Part shown: positions 33,527 through 41,975 of the stretch, piece after piece
Layout of the letters: the number at the start of each line of letters is the position of its first letter
Position numbering within the stretch: the stretch's first letter is position 1
NCBI GenBank assembly: GCA_049299895.1
Contig: JBAQYF010000003.1
Coordinates: 1-42,047, forward strand
Reading direction: 5' to 3'
Source of the DNA: CAIYYO01 sp049299895
GTDB taxonomy: Archaea; Altiarchaeota; Altiarchaeia; IMC4; QMZM01
Length of the DNA stretch: 42,047 bases
Made by a program: the position numbers and the translations under genes
Notes under the pieces: model-generated
What the model was told of the DNA's origin: nothing
The model's input: the letters and a program-made list of their open reading frames with translations, nothing else
The model's database searches: none

Positions 33527-34282
33527 TTAGTCAACCGGTTTGTATTTATAATTATCGATACGCCTTAAAGTAAAGAGGCCGGACTCGGAGACCGATCCAT
33601 CCAATCGGGCATAGTCGTCCTTTATGTTCAGGAATTTCCCGGATACGCCGTCGGATATTTCCGATAGTAGGAAATCTATCAAGTTCATGAGCACCTCTTT
33701 ATCAGCCCATTTATCCGGTTCCTTTTCGAGCTTTTCCCCAGACCACATCCCGGTCTTATGGGCTCCCGGGGCGATTATATTCACGTCGATTGCCAGGCCG
33801 TCATGGACCAGGTCTTTTGCGAGGTTCTCGGTGAATCTAACCGCCGCCGCTTTGGAACATGCATAGGCACTGTGATATAACCGGGGAAACGCTGAACCTC
33901 CTCCGGAGAGGTTTATTATCTTGCCCCTCCTTCCCCCTTGCAGTAGAGGTATTCCCGCCTTGCAGCAATGCACCGTACCCATTAGGTTGACGTTTATTGC
34001 CTGCTGCCAGAGTGCTATGTCAGTATCCTGCAGCGGACCTATCGGCCCCAATATCCCGGCGCAGTTTATCAGGGCGTCGAATGAACCTATCTTCTTGAAT
34101 GTTTTTTCGATTATGGAATAATTTGTTACGTCTGCAACATAGCCGGTTATTCCCGGTTCTTTAGCGGCTTTCTCAACCGCCGATTTAGACTTGGATATGA
34201 TAATGATCTCATTTATAGAGCGCAGATGCTCTGCTATCATCCTGCCGATACCGCTTGAGCCGCCGGTTATTAATATCTTCAT
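33527..34282 (-). CDS. Short-chain dehydrogenase/reductase (SDR)
   Basis: Classical SDR: TGGSSGIG (6-13) for cofactor binding, NCAG (73-76), a catalytic Ser near 126-130 (NLSGGGS), and Tyr140-x3-Lys144 (SAYACSKAAA). At 251 residues it is the normal length. The reaction is unspecified. By position it may reduce a keto-sugar made by the neighbouring epimerase/dehydratase. It overlaps that gene by four bases (ATGA). Confidence 0.9.
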   Translation of the reverse strand: MKILITGGSSGIGRMIAEHLRSINEIIIISKSKSAVEKAAKEPGITGYVADVTNYSIIEKTFKKIGSFDALINCAGILGPIGPLQDTDIALWQQAINVNLMGTVHCCKAGIPLLQGGRRGKIINLSGGGSAFPRLYHSAYACSKAAAVRFTENLAKDLVHDGLAIDVNIIAPGAHKTGMWSGEKLEKEPDKWADKEVLMNLIDFLLSEISDGVSGKFLNIKDDYARLDGSVSESGLFTLRRIDNYKYKPVD

Positions 34283-35250
34283 TTTCTCGCTTCAAAAACC
34301 CATTCGTTCTCTTTCAGCCAGGAGACCGTCGTCTTCACGCACTCTGGGATCGTCTTTGTAGGCTTCCAACCGAGTGACTTCATCTTGGTTATGTCCAGAT
34401 GTATGAAGGGACTGTCGCCCACCCAGCCGCGCTCTCCGCCTGAGTACTTGTATTTCACATCCGTTAAACCAAGTTCCTCGCATACGATATCTGCAATAGC
34501 AATAACCCCTATGTAGTCGTCATGCCCCAGGTTGTAGATGTTCAAATCCTGTTTTGTTGAGCCGATCGCTTTGAACATTGCTTCGATGCAATCTTTTATG
34601 TATAGATAAGACTTCCTTTGTTTGCCGTTTCCCAGGATCGGGAGCTCTTTTGGGTTCTTACTCAATTTTTTGTAGAAATCGAATACGCAGCCGTGAGTGT
34701 ATCTTTCTCCCATGAGAGACACAAAGCGGAATATGTGCACATTGAATCCGTAGCCTACAGAATACGCCTGGAGCAGGCCCTCGCATGCCAGTTTGGATGC
34801 GCCGTACATTGATGTCTGGGTGGGGAAAGGAGCATCTTCTGGCGTCGGATGGATCAAAGACTCTCCATAGACGCTCCCTGTAGAGGCAAAAGCGATCCCT
34901 TTTACTTCATTTGCCCTCATCGCTTCAAGGATGTTACCTGTCGCAATGGTGTTCTGCTCCAGGCATTTTTCCGGAGCGAGCAGGTTGTCTTTTATGTCCG
35001 CATTCGCGGCCATGTGGAATACGTAGTCTACGCCCTTGAGGGCGCCGGCCAGTTTCTTTTTATCGAGAAGGTCTCCTTTTATGAATGTTATATCATCGAT
35101 GGAATCTGTTAGAAACATTTTATTCCCTGAAGAAAGGTTGTCATAGACTATAACTTCGTTCCCCTGTTTAACGAGGCGATCCGCTATGTGGCTTCCGACA
35201 AAACCGGCACCTCCACTGATCAGTACTTTTCGGTTCTTAATTCTTGCCAT
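34279..35250 (-). CDS. NAD-dependent sugar epimerase/dehydratase
   Basis: Extended SDR of the GalE/RmlB type: GGAGFVGSH (13-21), ASTGSVYGE around residue 125, and Tyr149-x3-Lys153 (MYGASKLACEG). YLYIKDCIEAMF fits the family's 'vhV.D...a.' motif. It is expected to epimerise or dehydrate a nucleotide-activated sugar, here plausibly GDP- or NDP-heptose. It starts 14 bases inside the transaldolase gene, so the pair is coupled. Confidence 0.88.
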   Translation of the reverse strand: MARIKNRKVLISGGAGFVGSHIADRLVKQGNEVIVYDNLSSGNKMFLTDSIDDITFIKGDLLDKKKLAGALKGVDYVFHMAANADIKDNLLAPEKCLEQNTIATGNILEAMRANEVKGIAFASTGSVYGESLIHPTPEDAPFPTQTSMYGASKLACEGLLQAYSVGYGFNVHIFRFVSLMGERYTHGCVFDFYKKLSKNPKELPILGNGKQRKSYLYIKDCIEAMFKAIGSTKQDLNIYNLGHDDYIGVIAIADIVCEELGLTDVKYKYSGGERGWVGDSPFIHLDITKMKSLGWKPTKTIPECVKTTVSWLKENEWVFEARK

Positions 35251-35932
35251 GTCCTTCCTGCAGTTTCATCGCATCGCTTATGAACATCTTAACAGTCTCC
35301 TTGCTGTACGGATGCACCAGCATTCCCTCGATCAGGTTCGGGAGGACCGTCACCAGATGGGCTCCTGCATCGAGCCACTCTATGACGTTCAATACCTCCC
35401 GGGTGGATGCGCAGATTATCCGGGCGTCAAGGTCCTGTATATCGAGGACACGACGCAACTTGGATATCTCATCCACTGAGTTGTAACCCATGTTGTTCAC
35501 CCTGCCGCAGAACAATGAGACGTACGTTGCGCCTGCGAGCGCCGCAAGGATCCCCTGCTGCGCACTCATCATGGCGGTTACGTTGACTCTGACATCGTGG
35601 TTTACCTCGAGTTCATGTATTATCCTTATGTTCTCCAGTTCTCCGTGGGGGCCGTGTATGGGCACCTTTATAACTGCGTTATCAGCCCATTTTGAGAACT
35701 CGATTGCCTGTTCCAGCATCTTTGAGGTATCGTTGTTCGTCAGTTCTATCGAAAGAGGGAGCGGACGTATTATCTTTGCTATCTCCACGCATCTTTTCTT
35801 GATCCCGTCCAGTCCCCCGGTTACTCCGCTCTTAACAAGTATCGTCGGGTTCGTCGTGACGCCCCTTATTATCCCCATACCATGGTATTTTTTTATCTCT
35901 TCTATCTCGCAGGTATCCAGAAATATCGCCAT
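35237..35932 (-). CDS. Transaldolase-family aldolase
   Basis: A TIM-barrel of the transaldolase/fructose-6-phosphate aldolase family. FLDTCEIEEIKKY carries the catalytic Asp6, GVTTNPTIL (24-32) is the family hallmark, and NAVIKVPIHGP has the Schiff-base Lys89. VNVTAMMSAQQGILAALAGA, YVSLFCGRVNNMG and GAHLVTVLPNLIEGMLVHP complete it. True transaldolase would make sedoheptulose 7-phosphate from fructose 6-phosphate and erythrose 4-phosphate, the precursor needed by GmhA next to it. Short (231) like the Fsa/TalC type, so the exact reaction is open. Confidence 0.88.
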   Translation of the reverse strand: MAIFLDTCEIEEIKKYHGMGIIRGVTTNPTILVKSGVTGGLDGIKKRCVEIAKIIRPLPLSIELTNNDTSKMLEQAIEFSKWADNAVIKVPIHGPHGELENIRIIHELEVNHDVRVNVTAMMSAQQGILAALAGATYVSLFCGRVNNMGYNSVDEISKLRRVLDIQDLDARIICASTREVLNVIEWLDAGAHLVTVLPNLIEGMLVHPYSKETVKMFISDAMKLQEGHGKN

Positions 35933-35935
35933 TTT

Positions 35936-36553
35936 TTAACCTTTATAGTTTTCGATGAGTTCTTTTAGACGGAATATGATCAGATGCTGCAAGTCTCCGT
36001 GGAATCCTTCCACCAAAGGCGTTGCGTCCTTTGGCACTATTATGCAGGCATCGCATAGTTCCTTGAAGGCTCCGCCGTCGAACCCGGCAAAGCCTATGCA
36101 TTTCCCGCCATTCGACCGGACATAATACATTGCCTTTGTAAGATTCTGAGACCAGTCACCGGCATTGCCCTTGCCAAATCCGCCGTGCACGGAGAAACCG
36201 ATGACTACGTCCCCCGGCTCCATGTGATTCTCTATCTGCCCCCGGAACACGGAATCCCATCCCTCGTCATTGGTCCACGCGGAAACGACAGGGACGTTAT
36301 CGACGAGGCTTATCGCCTTAAACCTCTTTTTCCCGGGAACAATAGCAGTCTTCGAAAGGTCAGCCGCGAAATGTGATGCAGTAGATGCGGACCCCCCGCA
36401 ACCCATCAGGTAGACGCGGTTTCCGTTCTTCCACGCAACAAATAGGATGTTGATTGCTTTTTCTATCTCAACTCTATCGATCTTTTTTGTTATGTCGACC
36501 ACTTCGGTAAAGTAGTCGTCGATGTACTGCTGGTCTGTTTTCATGCTTGACAC
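35936..36553 (-). CDS. gmhA: Sedoheptulose-7-phosphate isomerase
   Basis: SIS-domain isomerase that turns sedoheptulose 7-phosphate into D-glycero-D-manno-heptose 7-phosphate. Features: VYLMGCGGSASTASHFAADL (about 48-67, the phosphate loop), VDNVPVVSAWTNDEGWDSVF, VIGFSVHGGFGKGNAGDW and GFHGDLQHLIIFRL, in which the terminal His-Gly-x-x-Gln-His matches GmhA. Typical enzymes are about 190-200 residues, so the length fits. It is directly followed by the transaldolase gene and preceded, with no gap, by the heptose kinase gene. Confidence 0.92.
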   Translation of the reverse strand: MSSMKTDQQYIDDYFTEVVDITKKIDRVEIEKAINILFVAWKNGNRVYLMGCGGSASTASHFAADLSKTAIVPGKKRFKAISLVDNVPVVSAWTNDEGWDSVFRGQIENHMEPGDVVIGFSVHGGFGKGNAGDWSQNLTKAMYYVRSNGGKCIGFAGFDGGAFKELCDACIIVPKDATPLVEGFHGDLQHLIIFRLKELIENYKG

Positions 36554-37555
36554 CTAAAAGTGTTTTCCGTCATAGACTATGATGGATCCGTTGAAGTCGA
36601 TCCTGAAGGGAGTATACACAAGACCCTGCTCACTCATAAGGTCTTTTATCTTTTTATGCTTCCTGTCAACGTAGAGCATCATGAAGCCGCCCCCTCCCGC
36701 ACCTATTATCTTTCCGCCGATCGCCCCGTTCTCTCTTGCCATCGAGTACCAGTTGTCTATTCCGGAATTTGTCATCCTGCTCGTTATGTTCCGCTTCAGT
36801 TCCCAGTGTTCATCCATCAATTCCCCGAAGAGGTGCAGATCCCCGGTTTCCAGGCAACCGAGGCTTTCTTCTCCGATGCGCTTTATCTCGTGGTAGTATT
36901 CGAATATGCCTTTCTTGCCGTCTGATCTCTTTTCCGCTTTTTTCTTCTGGTCTCCTAGTATTGAGTTAGCGGATCTCGTAAAGCCGGTGTAAAAGAGCAT
37001 CAGGTTACTCTCGAGCTTTTTGAGGTTCGCATGAGAGATATTGATAGGGGTTATAGTAACCCGTCCGTCGGTCGTTATCTCCAGGTGGTTCAGGCTCCCG
37101 AAGGCAGAGGCGTATTGATCCTGCTTACCGATCGGCTCCTTCAATATATCCATCATTATGTGCGATGCATCCTCTGCAAGCTTGTACTTTGAGACGATAT
37201 TGCCTTTATAGTAGTATAATGCATTAAGCAGGCACACCGTGAAAGCGGACGAAGAGCCCAGGCCGGAGCCGGATGGAAGCTCCGCCGTGGAGTGTATTTC
37301 GATGGATCTTTTGATATCAACCAGTTTAAGCGATTCCCTGAGGAGGTGATGCTTCACGTCGGATACGTTCTCGACTATCTCGGTCTGCGAATAATTCAGC
37401 TTGATATCTTTTTGTATCCTCGGGCTGATAGTGAGATAGACATATTTATTGATCGCTGCAGTAATCAGGGATCCCCCGTATTTTCCCGCGTAGAACGGCA
37501 GATCGGTCCCTCCCCCTCCAAGGGATATCCTTAAGGGCGTTCTTGAAACGATCAT
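36554..37555 (-). CDS. hddA: D-glycero-D-manno-heptose 7-phosphate kinase (GHMP)
   Basis: GHMP kinase: RTPLRISLGGGGTDLP (5-20) at the N-terminus and the ATP loop ELPSGSGLGSSSAFTV (92-107), then KEPIGKQDQYASAFG and GAIGGKIIGAGGGGFMMLYV (split for length). The combination of GGGTDLP and IGKQDQY is characteristic of HddA-like heptose kinases. The product would be heptose 1,7-bisphosphate. Length (333) is normal. Neighbour order GmhB-HddA-GmhA strongly supports the substrate. Confidence 0.92.
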   Translation of the reverse strand: MIVSRTPLRISLGGGGTDLPFYAGKYGGSLITAAINKYVYLTISPRIQKDIKLNYSQTEIVENVSDVKHHLLRESLKLVDIKRSIEIHSTAELPSGSGLGSSSAFTVCLLNALYYYKGNIVSKYKLAEDASHIMMDILKEPIGKQDQYASAFGSLNHLEITTDGRVTITPINISHANLKKLESNLMLFYTGFTRSANSILGDQKKKAEKRSDGKKGIFEYYHEIKRIGEESLGCLETGDLHLFGELMDEHWELKRNITSRMTNSGIDNWYSMARENGAIGGKIIGAGGGGFMMLYVDRKHKKIKDLMSEQGLVYTPFRIDFNGSIIVYDGKHF

Positions 37556-37560
37556 TTTGT

Positions 37561-38139
37561 TTATTTATTGGATGATATTACCTTTAATGCCTGCGACAGA
37601 TCAGCGCATAAATGATCCGGCTTCACGCCGGCTAATTTTTTTTCTTCCAGGCTCCCGCATCCTCCCCCGTTGGAGAGGAGTATAGTCTTTGTTCCTGCGT
37701 TCCTGCCTGCCGCAACGTCCGTAAGGGAGTCGCCTATAACCCATGATCCGTGCAGGTCTATGTCCAGGTCTTTTGCCGCGCGCAGGATCAATGCCGGTTT
37801 AGGCTTTCTGCATTCGCAATCTATTTTGAGTTCTTTTATCTCACCCGGGTGACCTTTTTCAGGATGATGCGGACAGACATATAATGCGTCTATATGTGCG
37901 CCCCCGTCTTTTAAGAGCCGGTTCATCTTATCGTGTATTTTCTCTACGTCCTCGAAGCTGCATAAGCCCTTGGCGATCACAGGCTGATTCGTTACGACGA
38001 CTACAAGGTATCCCGATGCATTTAATCGTTTGATAGCGGCTGGAACGCCCGGGATCAGCCTGAACTGCGCAGGCTTCGTGATATCTGGAACATTCTCGTT
38101 TATCACTCCGTCCCGGTCAAAAAATACGGCTTTTTTCAT
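37561..38139 (-). CDS. gmhB: Heptose 1,7-bisphosphate 7-phosphatase
   Basis: HAD phosphatase: FFDRDGVIN (7-15; Asp8 nucleophile and Asp10) and VVTNQP, KPKPALIL, VIGDSLTDVAAGRNAG. The CPHHP ... CECRKP insert (Cys89, His91, Cys108, Cys110) is the structural zinc site of GmhB-type histidinol-phosphatase-like proteins. It removes the 7-phosphate of heptose bisphosphate. Length 192 fits. It adjoins the upstream nucleotidyltransferase gene with no gap. Confidence 0.93.
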   Translation of the reverse strand: MKKAVFFDRDGVINENVPDITKPAQFRLIPGVPAAIKRLNASGYLVVVVTNQPVIAKGLCSFEDVEKIHDKMNRLLKDGGAHIDALYVCPHHPEKGHPGEIKELKIDCECRKPKPALILRAAKDLDIDLHGSWVIGDSLTDVAAGRNAGTKTILLSNGGGCGSLEEKKLAGVKPDHLCADLSQALKVISSNK

Positions 38140-38886
38140 TTATTTGAATAAGTCTTTTTTTCCGGCGCATTCCTCCTTGCAGGCTGCGTATTTTTCGGGA
38201 CGGCCGATCTCCCTGAAAAATTCTGTTGACTGATAGCCATACAGACCTAAGCCGTCATCTATGAGCCGGGGGAACAACTGCATTGAAAAATCATATTTCT
38301 CTCCTTTCGGGATATGGGCAAGAGCCCCTCGTTTAAGGACGTATATCCCTGAGTTTATGTAGCATTTTTCTTTTGCATATTTTGCTATTTCCCCGATTGA
38401 AGGCTTTTCCAGGTAGTTCGTTATCTTCCCATTTTCATCCAGGGATATCAGGCTGGAACTCTTGTATCCCGGAGGCAGGAGGCGAACGGCGAGTGTTGCG
38501 ATGCCCCCCCTTTTTTTGTGAAATGATATGAATCGGCCTAAGTCCATGCTTGTCAGGTTGTCTCCGTAGTAAACGATAAAATCATCTTCCCCCGCAAGCA
38601 GGGGTTCAGCCGACTTTACGCTTCCCGCAGTTCCCAAGAGCGCGTCCTTCTCCTGGACGTATTCTATTTTAATCCCCAGAGACGATCCATCACCGAAAAA
38701 TTCCCTGACTTTTTCCGCGAGGTGTCCGATGCAAAAGATATAATCCGTATAACCGCAGTCCCTGAAGTATTCCAACTGATGTGCTATGAGAGGCTTTCCA
38801 TTGATGTCAACCATGCATTTGGGAATACTGTCCGTATAGGGTCTCATCCGGGTGGCCAGCCCCCCTGCCACTATGATGATTTTCAT
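38140..38886 (-). CDS. hddC: Sugar-1-phosphate nucleotidyltransferase, HddC-like
   Basis: NTP-transferase fold with VAGGLATRMRPYTDSIPKCM (6-25; catalytic Arg and Lys23), NGKPLIAHQLEYFRDCGYTD, YVQEKDALLGTAGSVKSAEP and FIVYYGDNLTSMDLG. By operon position it is likely to join heptose 1-phosphate to a nucleotide, probably GTP as in HddC, though the base cannot be read from sequence (mannose- or glucose-1-phosphate is possible too). It is the first gene of the ten-gene operon, facing uvrA. Confidence 0.8.
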   Translation of the reverse strand: MKIIIVAGGLATRMRPYTDSIPKCMVDINGKPLIAHQLEYFRDCGYTDYIFCIGHLAEKVREFFGDGSSLGIKIEYVQEKDALLGTAGSVKSAEPLLAGEDDFIVYYGDNLTSMDLGRFISFHKKRGGIATLAVRLLPPGYKSSSLISLDENGKITNYLEKPSIGEIAKYAKEKCYINSGIYVLKRGALAHIPKGEKYDFSMQLFPRLIDDGLGLYGYQSTEFFREIGRPEKYAACKEECAGKKDLFK

Positions 38887-39088
38887 GCAAAATGTGCGTG
38901 TTATATTATGCTTAACAATATTTATTTACCGTTTCAGGCATTTATTCAAAACCATATTTAATCAAGTAATCGAAAGAAATATAACCTGTGAAATGAGTAT
39001 ATTCTGCCGAATATTAAAAACTGAAAAACCTGGGTCTGAAGGAAAATAAGCAGCTTCAGCAGCCGCTCTGACACAGAGACAGAAAAAA
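38887..39088. promoter_or_regulatory. Divergent promoter region, heptose operon / uvrA
   Basis: This 202-base AT-rich spacer holds TATA-like elements in both directions: on the minus strand AATAAATATTG and GCATAATATAAC ahead of hddC-like, and on the plus strand AATATAACC and GAATATTAAAAAC ahead of uvrA. No other gene is seen in it. Confidence 0.45.
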
Positions 39089-41902
39089 ATGTCCGCCCAA
39101 CAAAAAGATCTGACAATAAAAGGAGCAAGGGAACATAACCTGAAGAACATAAGCCTGACTCTACCCAGGGACAGCCTGATCGTCTTCTCCGGCCTGTCCG
39201 GCTCCGGCAAGTCAACGCTCGCATTCGACACAATCTACGCGGAAGGCCAGAGGCGCTACGTGGAATCTCTCTCGTCCTACGCAAGACAGTTTCTAGGCCT
39301 GATGAACAAGCCGGACGTGGACAGCATAGAAGGACTCTCGCCCGCGATCTCCATAGAACAGAAGACCACGTCCAAGAACCCGCGCTCTACAGTAGGAACA
39401 GTGACAGAGATATACGATTATTTGCGTCTCTTTTTTGCCCGCCTCGGAACGCCCTACTGCCCGGATCATGACATAGCGATCACATCGCAGAGCCCGGAAC
39501 GGATAGCAAAGAGCATCGCGGAAGAATTTTCCGGGGAAGTAACTATCCTTGCACCCATTATACGCCATAAGAAAGGGACATACGAAAAAGTCCTCGAAGA
39601 CTTGAATAAGGAGGGATACGTCCGGGCGCGTGTCAATAACGAGATATTCCAGACAGATACGAAAGTTCCCCTGGAAAGATATAAAAAGCACGACATAGAA
39701 GCAGTAATAGACCGGCTGGACTCGTCTGATACGTCCAGGCTATCAGAAGCAGTCGAGAACGCTTTAAAGAAGGGAGAAGGCCTGGTTATCGCATTCTCCG
39801 GAAAGAAGGAGAAGCTTTATTCATCTCTCATGGCATGCCCGGTCTGCGGCCTGACCTATGAAGAACTGCAGCCCAGGATGTTCTCCTTCAACAGCCCGTT
39901 CGGCGCATGCGAAGAATGCGAAGGCCTGGGGATAAAGATGGAATTCGACCCCGACCTCGCCATCCCGAACAAAGAAAAGAGCATCGCGGAAGGGGGGATA
40001 GCCGCCTACGGGAGCATAGTCGACGGATGGCGCCTGACGCAGATGGCAAGCATCGCAAAGAAATTCAAGTTCTCGATGATCGCGCCGATCAAAACACTTA
40101 CGCCCGAAGCTATGAAGATCATCCTGTACGGAACAGAACAGGACATAAAATACGAATACGCCTCAAAGGACGGAAGCTCCTCGTTCAACTACTCGGGCGG
40201 ATTCGAAGGCGTGATACCCCAGATGGAACGCCTATACAAGCAGACGGAATCCGAGGGCAGGAAGGAATGGATGGAGAAATTCATGCGCGTACGCGAGTGC
40301 CCGGTATGCAAAGGAAAACGCCTGAAAAAGAAGATCCTCTCGATAAAAGTCAAAGGAAGATCCATAATAGACTTAACGGACCTGTCGGTCAAAGACGCGC
40401 TAAAGTTCTTCAGGGACATAGACCTTTCAGAAAAAGAGAAGATCATCGCAAAACAGCTCCTAAAGGAGATAATAGCCCGCCTGGTATTCATGGAGGAAGT
40501 AGGTCTCGGATATTTAACGCTGTCCCGCGCCGCGGGAACACTCTCCGGAGGAGAAGGCCAGCGGATACGCCTCGCGACACAGATCGGATCAAACCTCATG
40601 GGAGTGCTCTACGTACTGGACGAACCATCTATCGGCTTACACCAGAGAGACAACCACAAACTGATAGAGACGCTGGTAAAACTGCGGGACCTTGGAAATA
40701 CACTGATCGTCGTCGAACACGACGAAGATACTATTAGGACGGCAGACTGGGTAGTAGACATCGGACCCGGCGCAGGCATACACGGAGGACACGTCGTATT
40801 CGAAGGTACGCCAAAAGAATTATTGAAGGATCAGAAGTCGATAACGGGAGGCTACCTATCCGGGCGGCTCACTATAGAAACACCCGAGACGCGCAGAAAA
40901 CCTAAAGGTCACATAGAGATAATAGGCGCAAAAGAGCACAATCTAAAAAACGTTGACGTAAAGATACCGACAGGCTGCCTGACGGTCGTAACCGGAGTCT
41001 CAGGATCAGGGAAATCATCCCTCATCTACGACATACTCTACAGGGGAGCAATGAAGGAACTCCACGAATCACGGGAAGAAGCGGGCAAACACGACATGAT
41101 CCGATTCAACAACCTGATAGACAAAGTACTGATCATAGACCAGAGCCCCATCGGCCGCACACCCAGAAGCAATCCTGCGACATACACCAAGGTCATGGAC
41201 GAAGTGCGTAAAGTCTTTTCCGAAGTGCAGGAAAGCAAGATCCGGGGCTATTCACAAGGCCGGTTCTCCTTCAACGTCAAAGGAGGAAGATGCGAAGCAT
41301 GCGAAGGAGACGGCGTAAAGAAGATCGAAATGAACTTCCTCCCGGACGTCTACGTAGAATGCGAGGAATGCAAGGGCAAAAGATACAACAGGGAGACCCT
41401 TGATATCCGCTACAAAGGAAAGAACATAGCAGAAGTGCTCACAATGACCGTTGAAGAAGCGCTCGCACTCTTCGAAAACATCCCATCCATAAAGAACAAA
41501 CTAAAGACCCTAAGCGATGTCGGACTGGAATACATCAGCCTCGGCCAAAGTTCAACTACTCTTTCTGGCGGGGAGTCGCAGAGGATCAAACTAACAAGGG
41601 AACTCGCCAAAAGAGACACAGGAAAAACACTCTATCTGCTCGACGAACCCACTACGGGGTTGCACTTCCATGACGTGAAAAAACTCCTGAAGGTGCTGAA
41701 TCAATTAGTCGACAAAGGAAACACCGCTGTAGTGATCGAACACAATCTGGACGTGATCAAATCAGCGGACCATTTAATCGACCTCGGCCCGGAAGGAGGA
41801 GACGCGGGAGGAGAGATCATAGGAGAAGGGACGCCGGAAGAGATCGCAAAGAACCCGAAGAGCTATACGGGAGCATATCTGAAGAAACACCTGAGCGGAT
41901 GA
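39089..41902 (+). CDS. uvrA: Excinuclease ABC subunit A (UvrA)
   Basis: Damage-recognition ATPase of nucleotide excision repair, 937 residues, the usual size. Two ABC domains each show a P-loop (FSGLSGSGKSTLAFD near 34, VTGVSGSGKSSLIYD near 635) and a signature (TLSGGEGQRIRLATQIG and TLSGGESQRIKLTRELA). Walker B strands are YVLDEPSIGLHQRD and YLLDEPTTGLHFHD. Zinc modules CPVCG...CEECEG and CPVC...; CEACEGDG...CEECKGKRY are present. In archaea UvrABC is a bacterial-type acquisition; uvrB and uvrC are not in this window. No sign of truncation. Confidence 0.98.
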   Translation: MSAQQKDLTIKGAREHNLKNISLTLPRDSLIVFSGLSGSGKSTLAFDTIYAEGQRRYVESLSSYARQFLGLMNKPDVDSIEGLSPAISIEQKTTSKNPRSTVGTVTEIYDYLRLFFARLGTPYCPDHDIAITSQSPERIAKSIAEEFSGEVTILAPIIRHKKGTYEKVLEDLNKEGYVRARVNNEIFQTDTKVPLERYKKHDIEAVIDRLDSSDTSRLSEAVENALKKGEGLVIAFSGKKEKLYSSLMACPVCGLTYEELQPRMFSFNSPFGACEECEGLGIKMEFDPDLAIPNKEKSIAEGGIAAYGSIVDGWRLTQMASIAKKFKFSMIAPIKTLTPEAMKIILYGTEQDIKYEYASKDGSSSFNYSGGFEGVIPQMERLYKQTESEGRKEWMEKFMRVRECPVCKGKRLKKKILSIKVKGRSIIDLTDLSVKDALKFFRDIDLSEKEKIIAKQLLKEIIARLVFMEEVGLGYLTLSRAAGTLSGGEGQRIRLATQIGSNLMGVLYVLDEPSIGLHQRDNHKLIETLVKLRDLGNTLIVVEHDEDTIRTADWVVDIGPGAGIHGGHVVFEGTPKELLKDQKSITGGYLSGRLTIETPETRRKPKGHIEIIGAKEHNLKNVDVKIPTGCLTVVTGVSGSGKSSLIYDILYRGAMKELHESREEAGKHDMIRFNNLIDKVLIIDQSPIGRTPRSNPATYTKVMDEVRKVFSEVQESKIRGYSQGRFSFNVKGGRCEACEGDGVKKIEMNFLPDVYVECEECKGKRYNRETLDIRYKGKNIAEVLTMTVEEALALFENIPSIKNKLKTLSDVGLEYISLGQSSTTLSGGESQRIKLTRELAKRDTGKTLYLLDEPTTGLHFHDVKKLLKVLNQLVDKGNTAVVIEHNLDVIKSADHLIDLGPEGGDAGGEIIGEGTPEEIAKNPKSYTGAYLKKHLSG

Positions 41903-41917
41903 AACCAGAAAGGGGGG

Positions 41918-41975
41918 AAAACTGCGTAAAACATCCCATATACGGGTTTTTTACGCAGTTTACTGCGTAAAAAAA
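41918..41975. repeat. Three-arm palindromic repeat after uvrA
   Basis: Arm one, AAACTGCGTAAAA (41919-41931), pairs perfectly with arm two, TTTTACGCAGTTT (41949-41961). Arm two also pairs with arm three, ACTGCGTAA (41962-41970), as the near-perfect palindrome TTACGCAGT-TT-ACTGCGTAA. The two hairpins cannot form together. A CCC/GGG pair extends the first hairpin. It may be a terminator, a protein-binding site or a recombination site. Confidence 0.6.

Noticed and set aside
39907..40737. Open frame of 276 codons within uvrA in another frame
   Set aside because: Arg-rich shadow of uvrA with no protein-like pattern.
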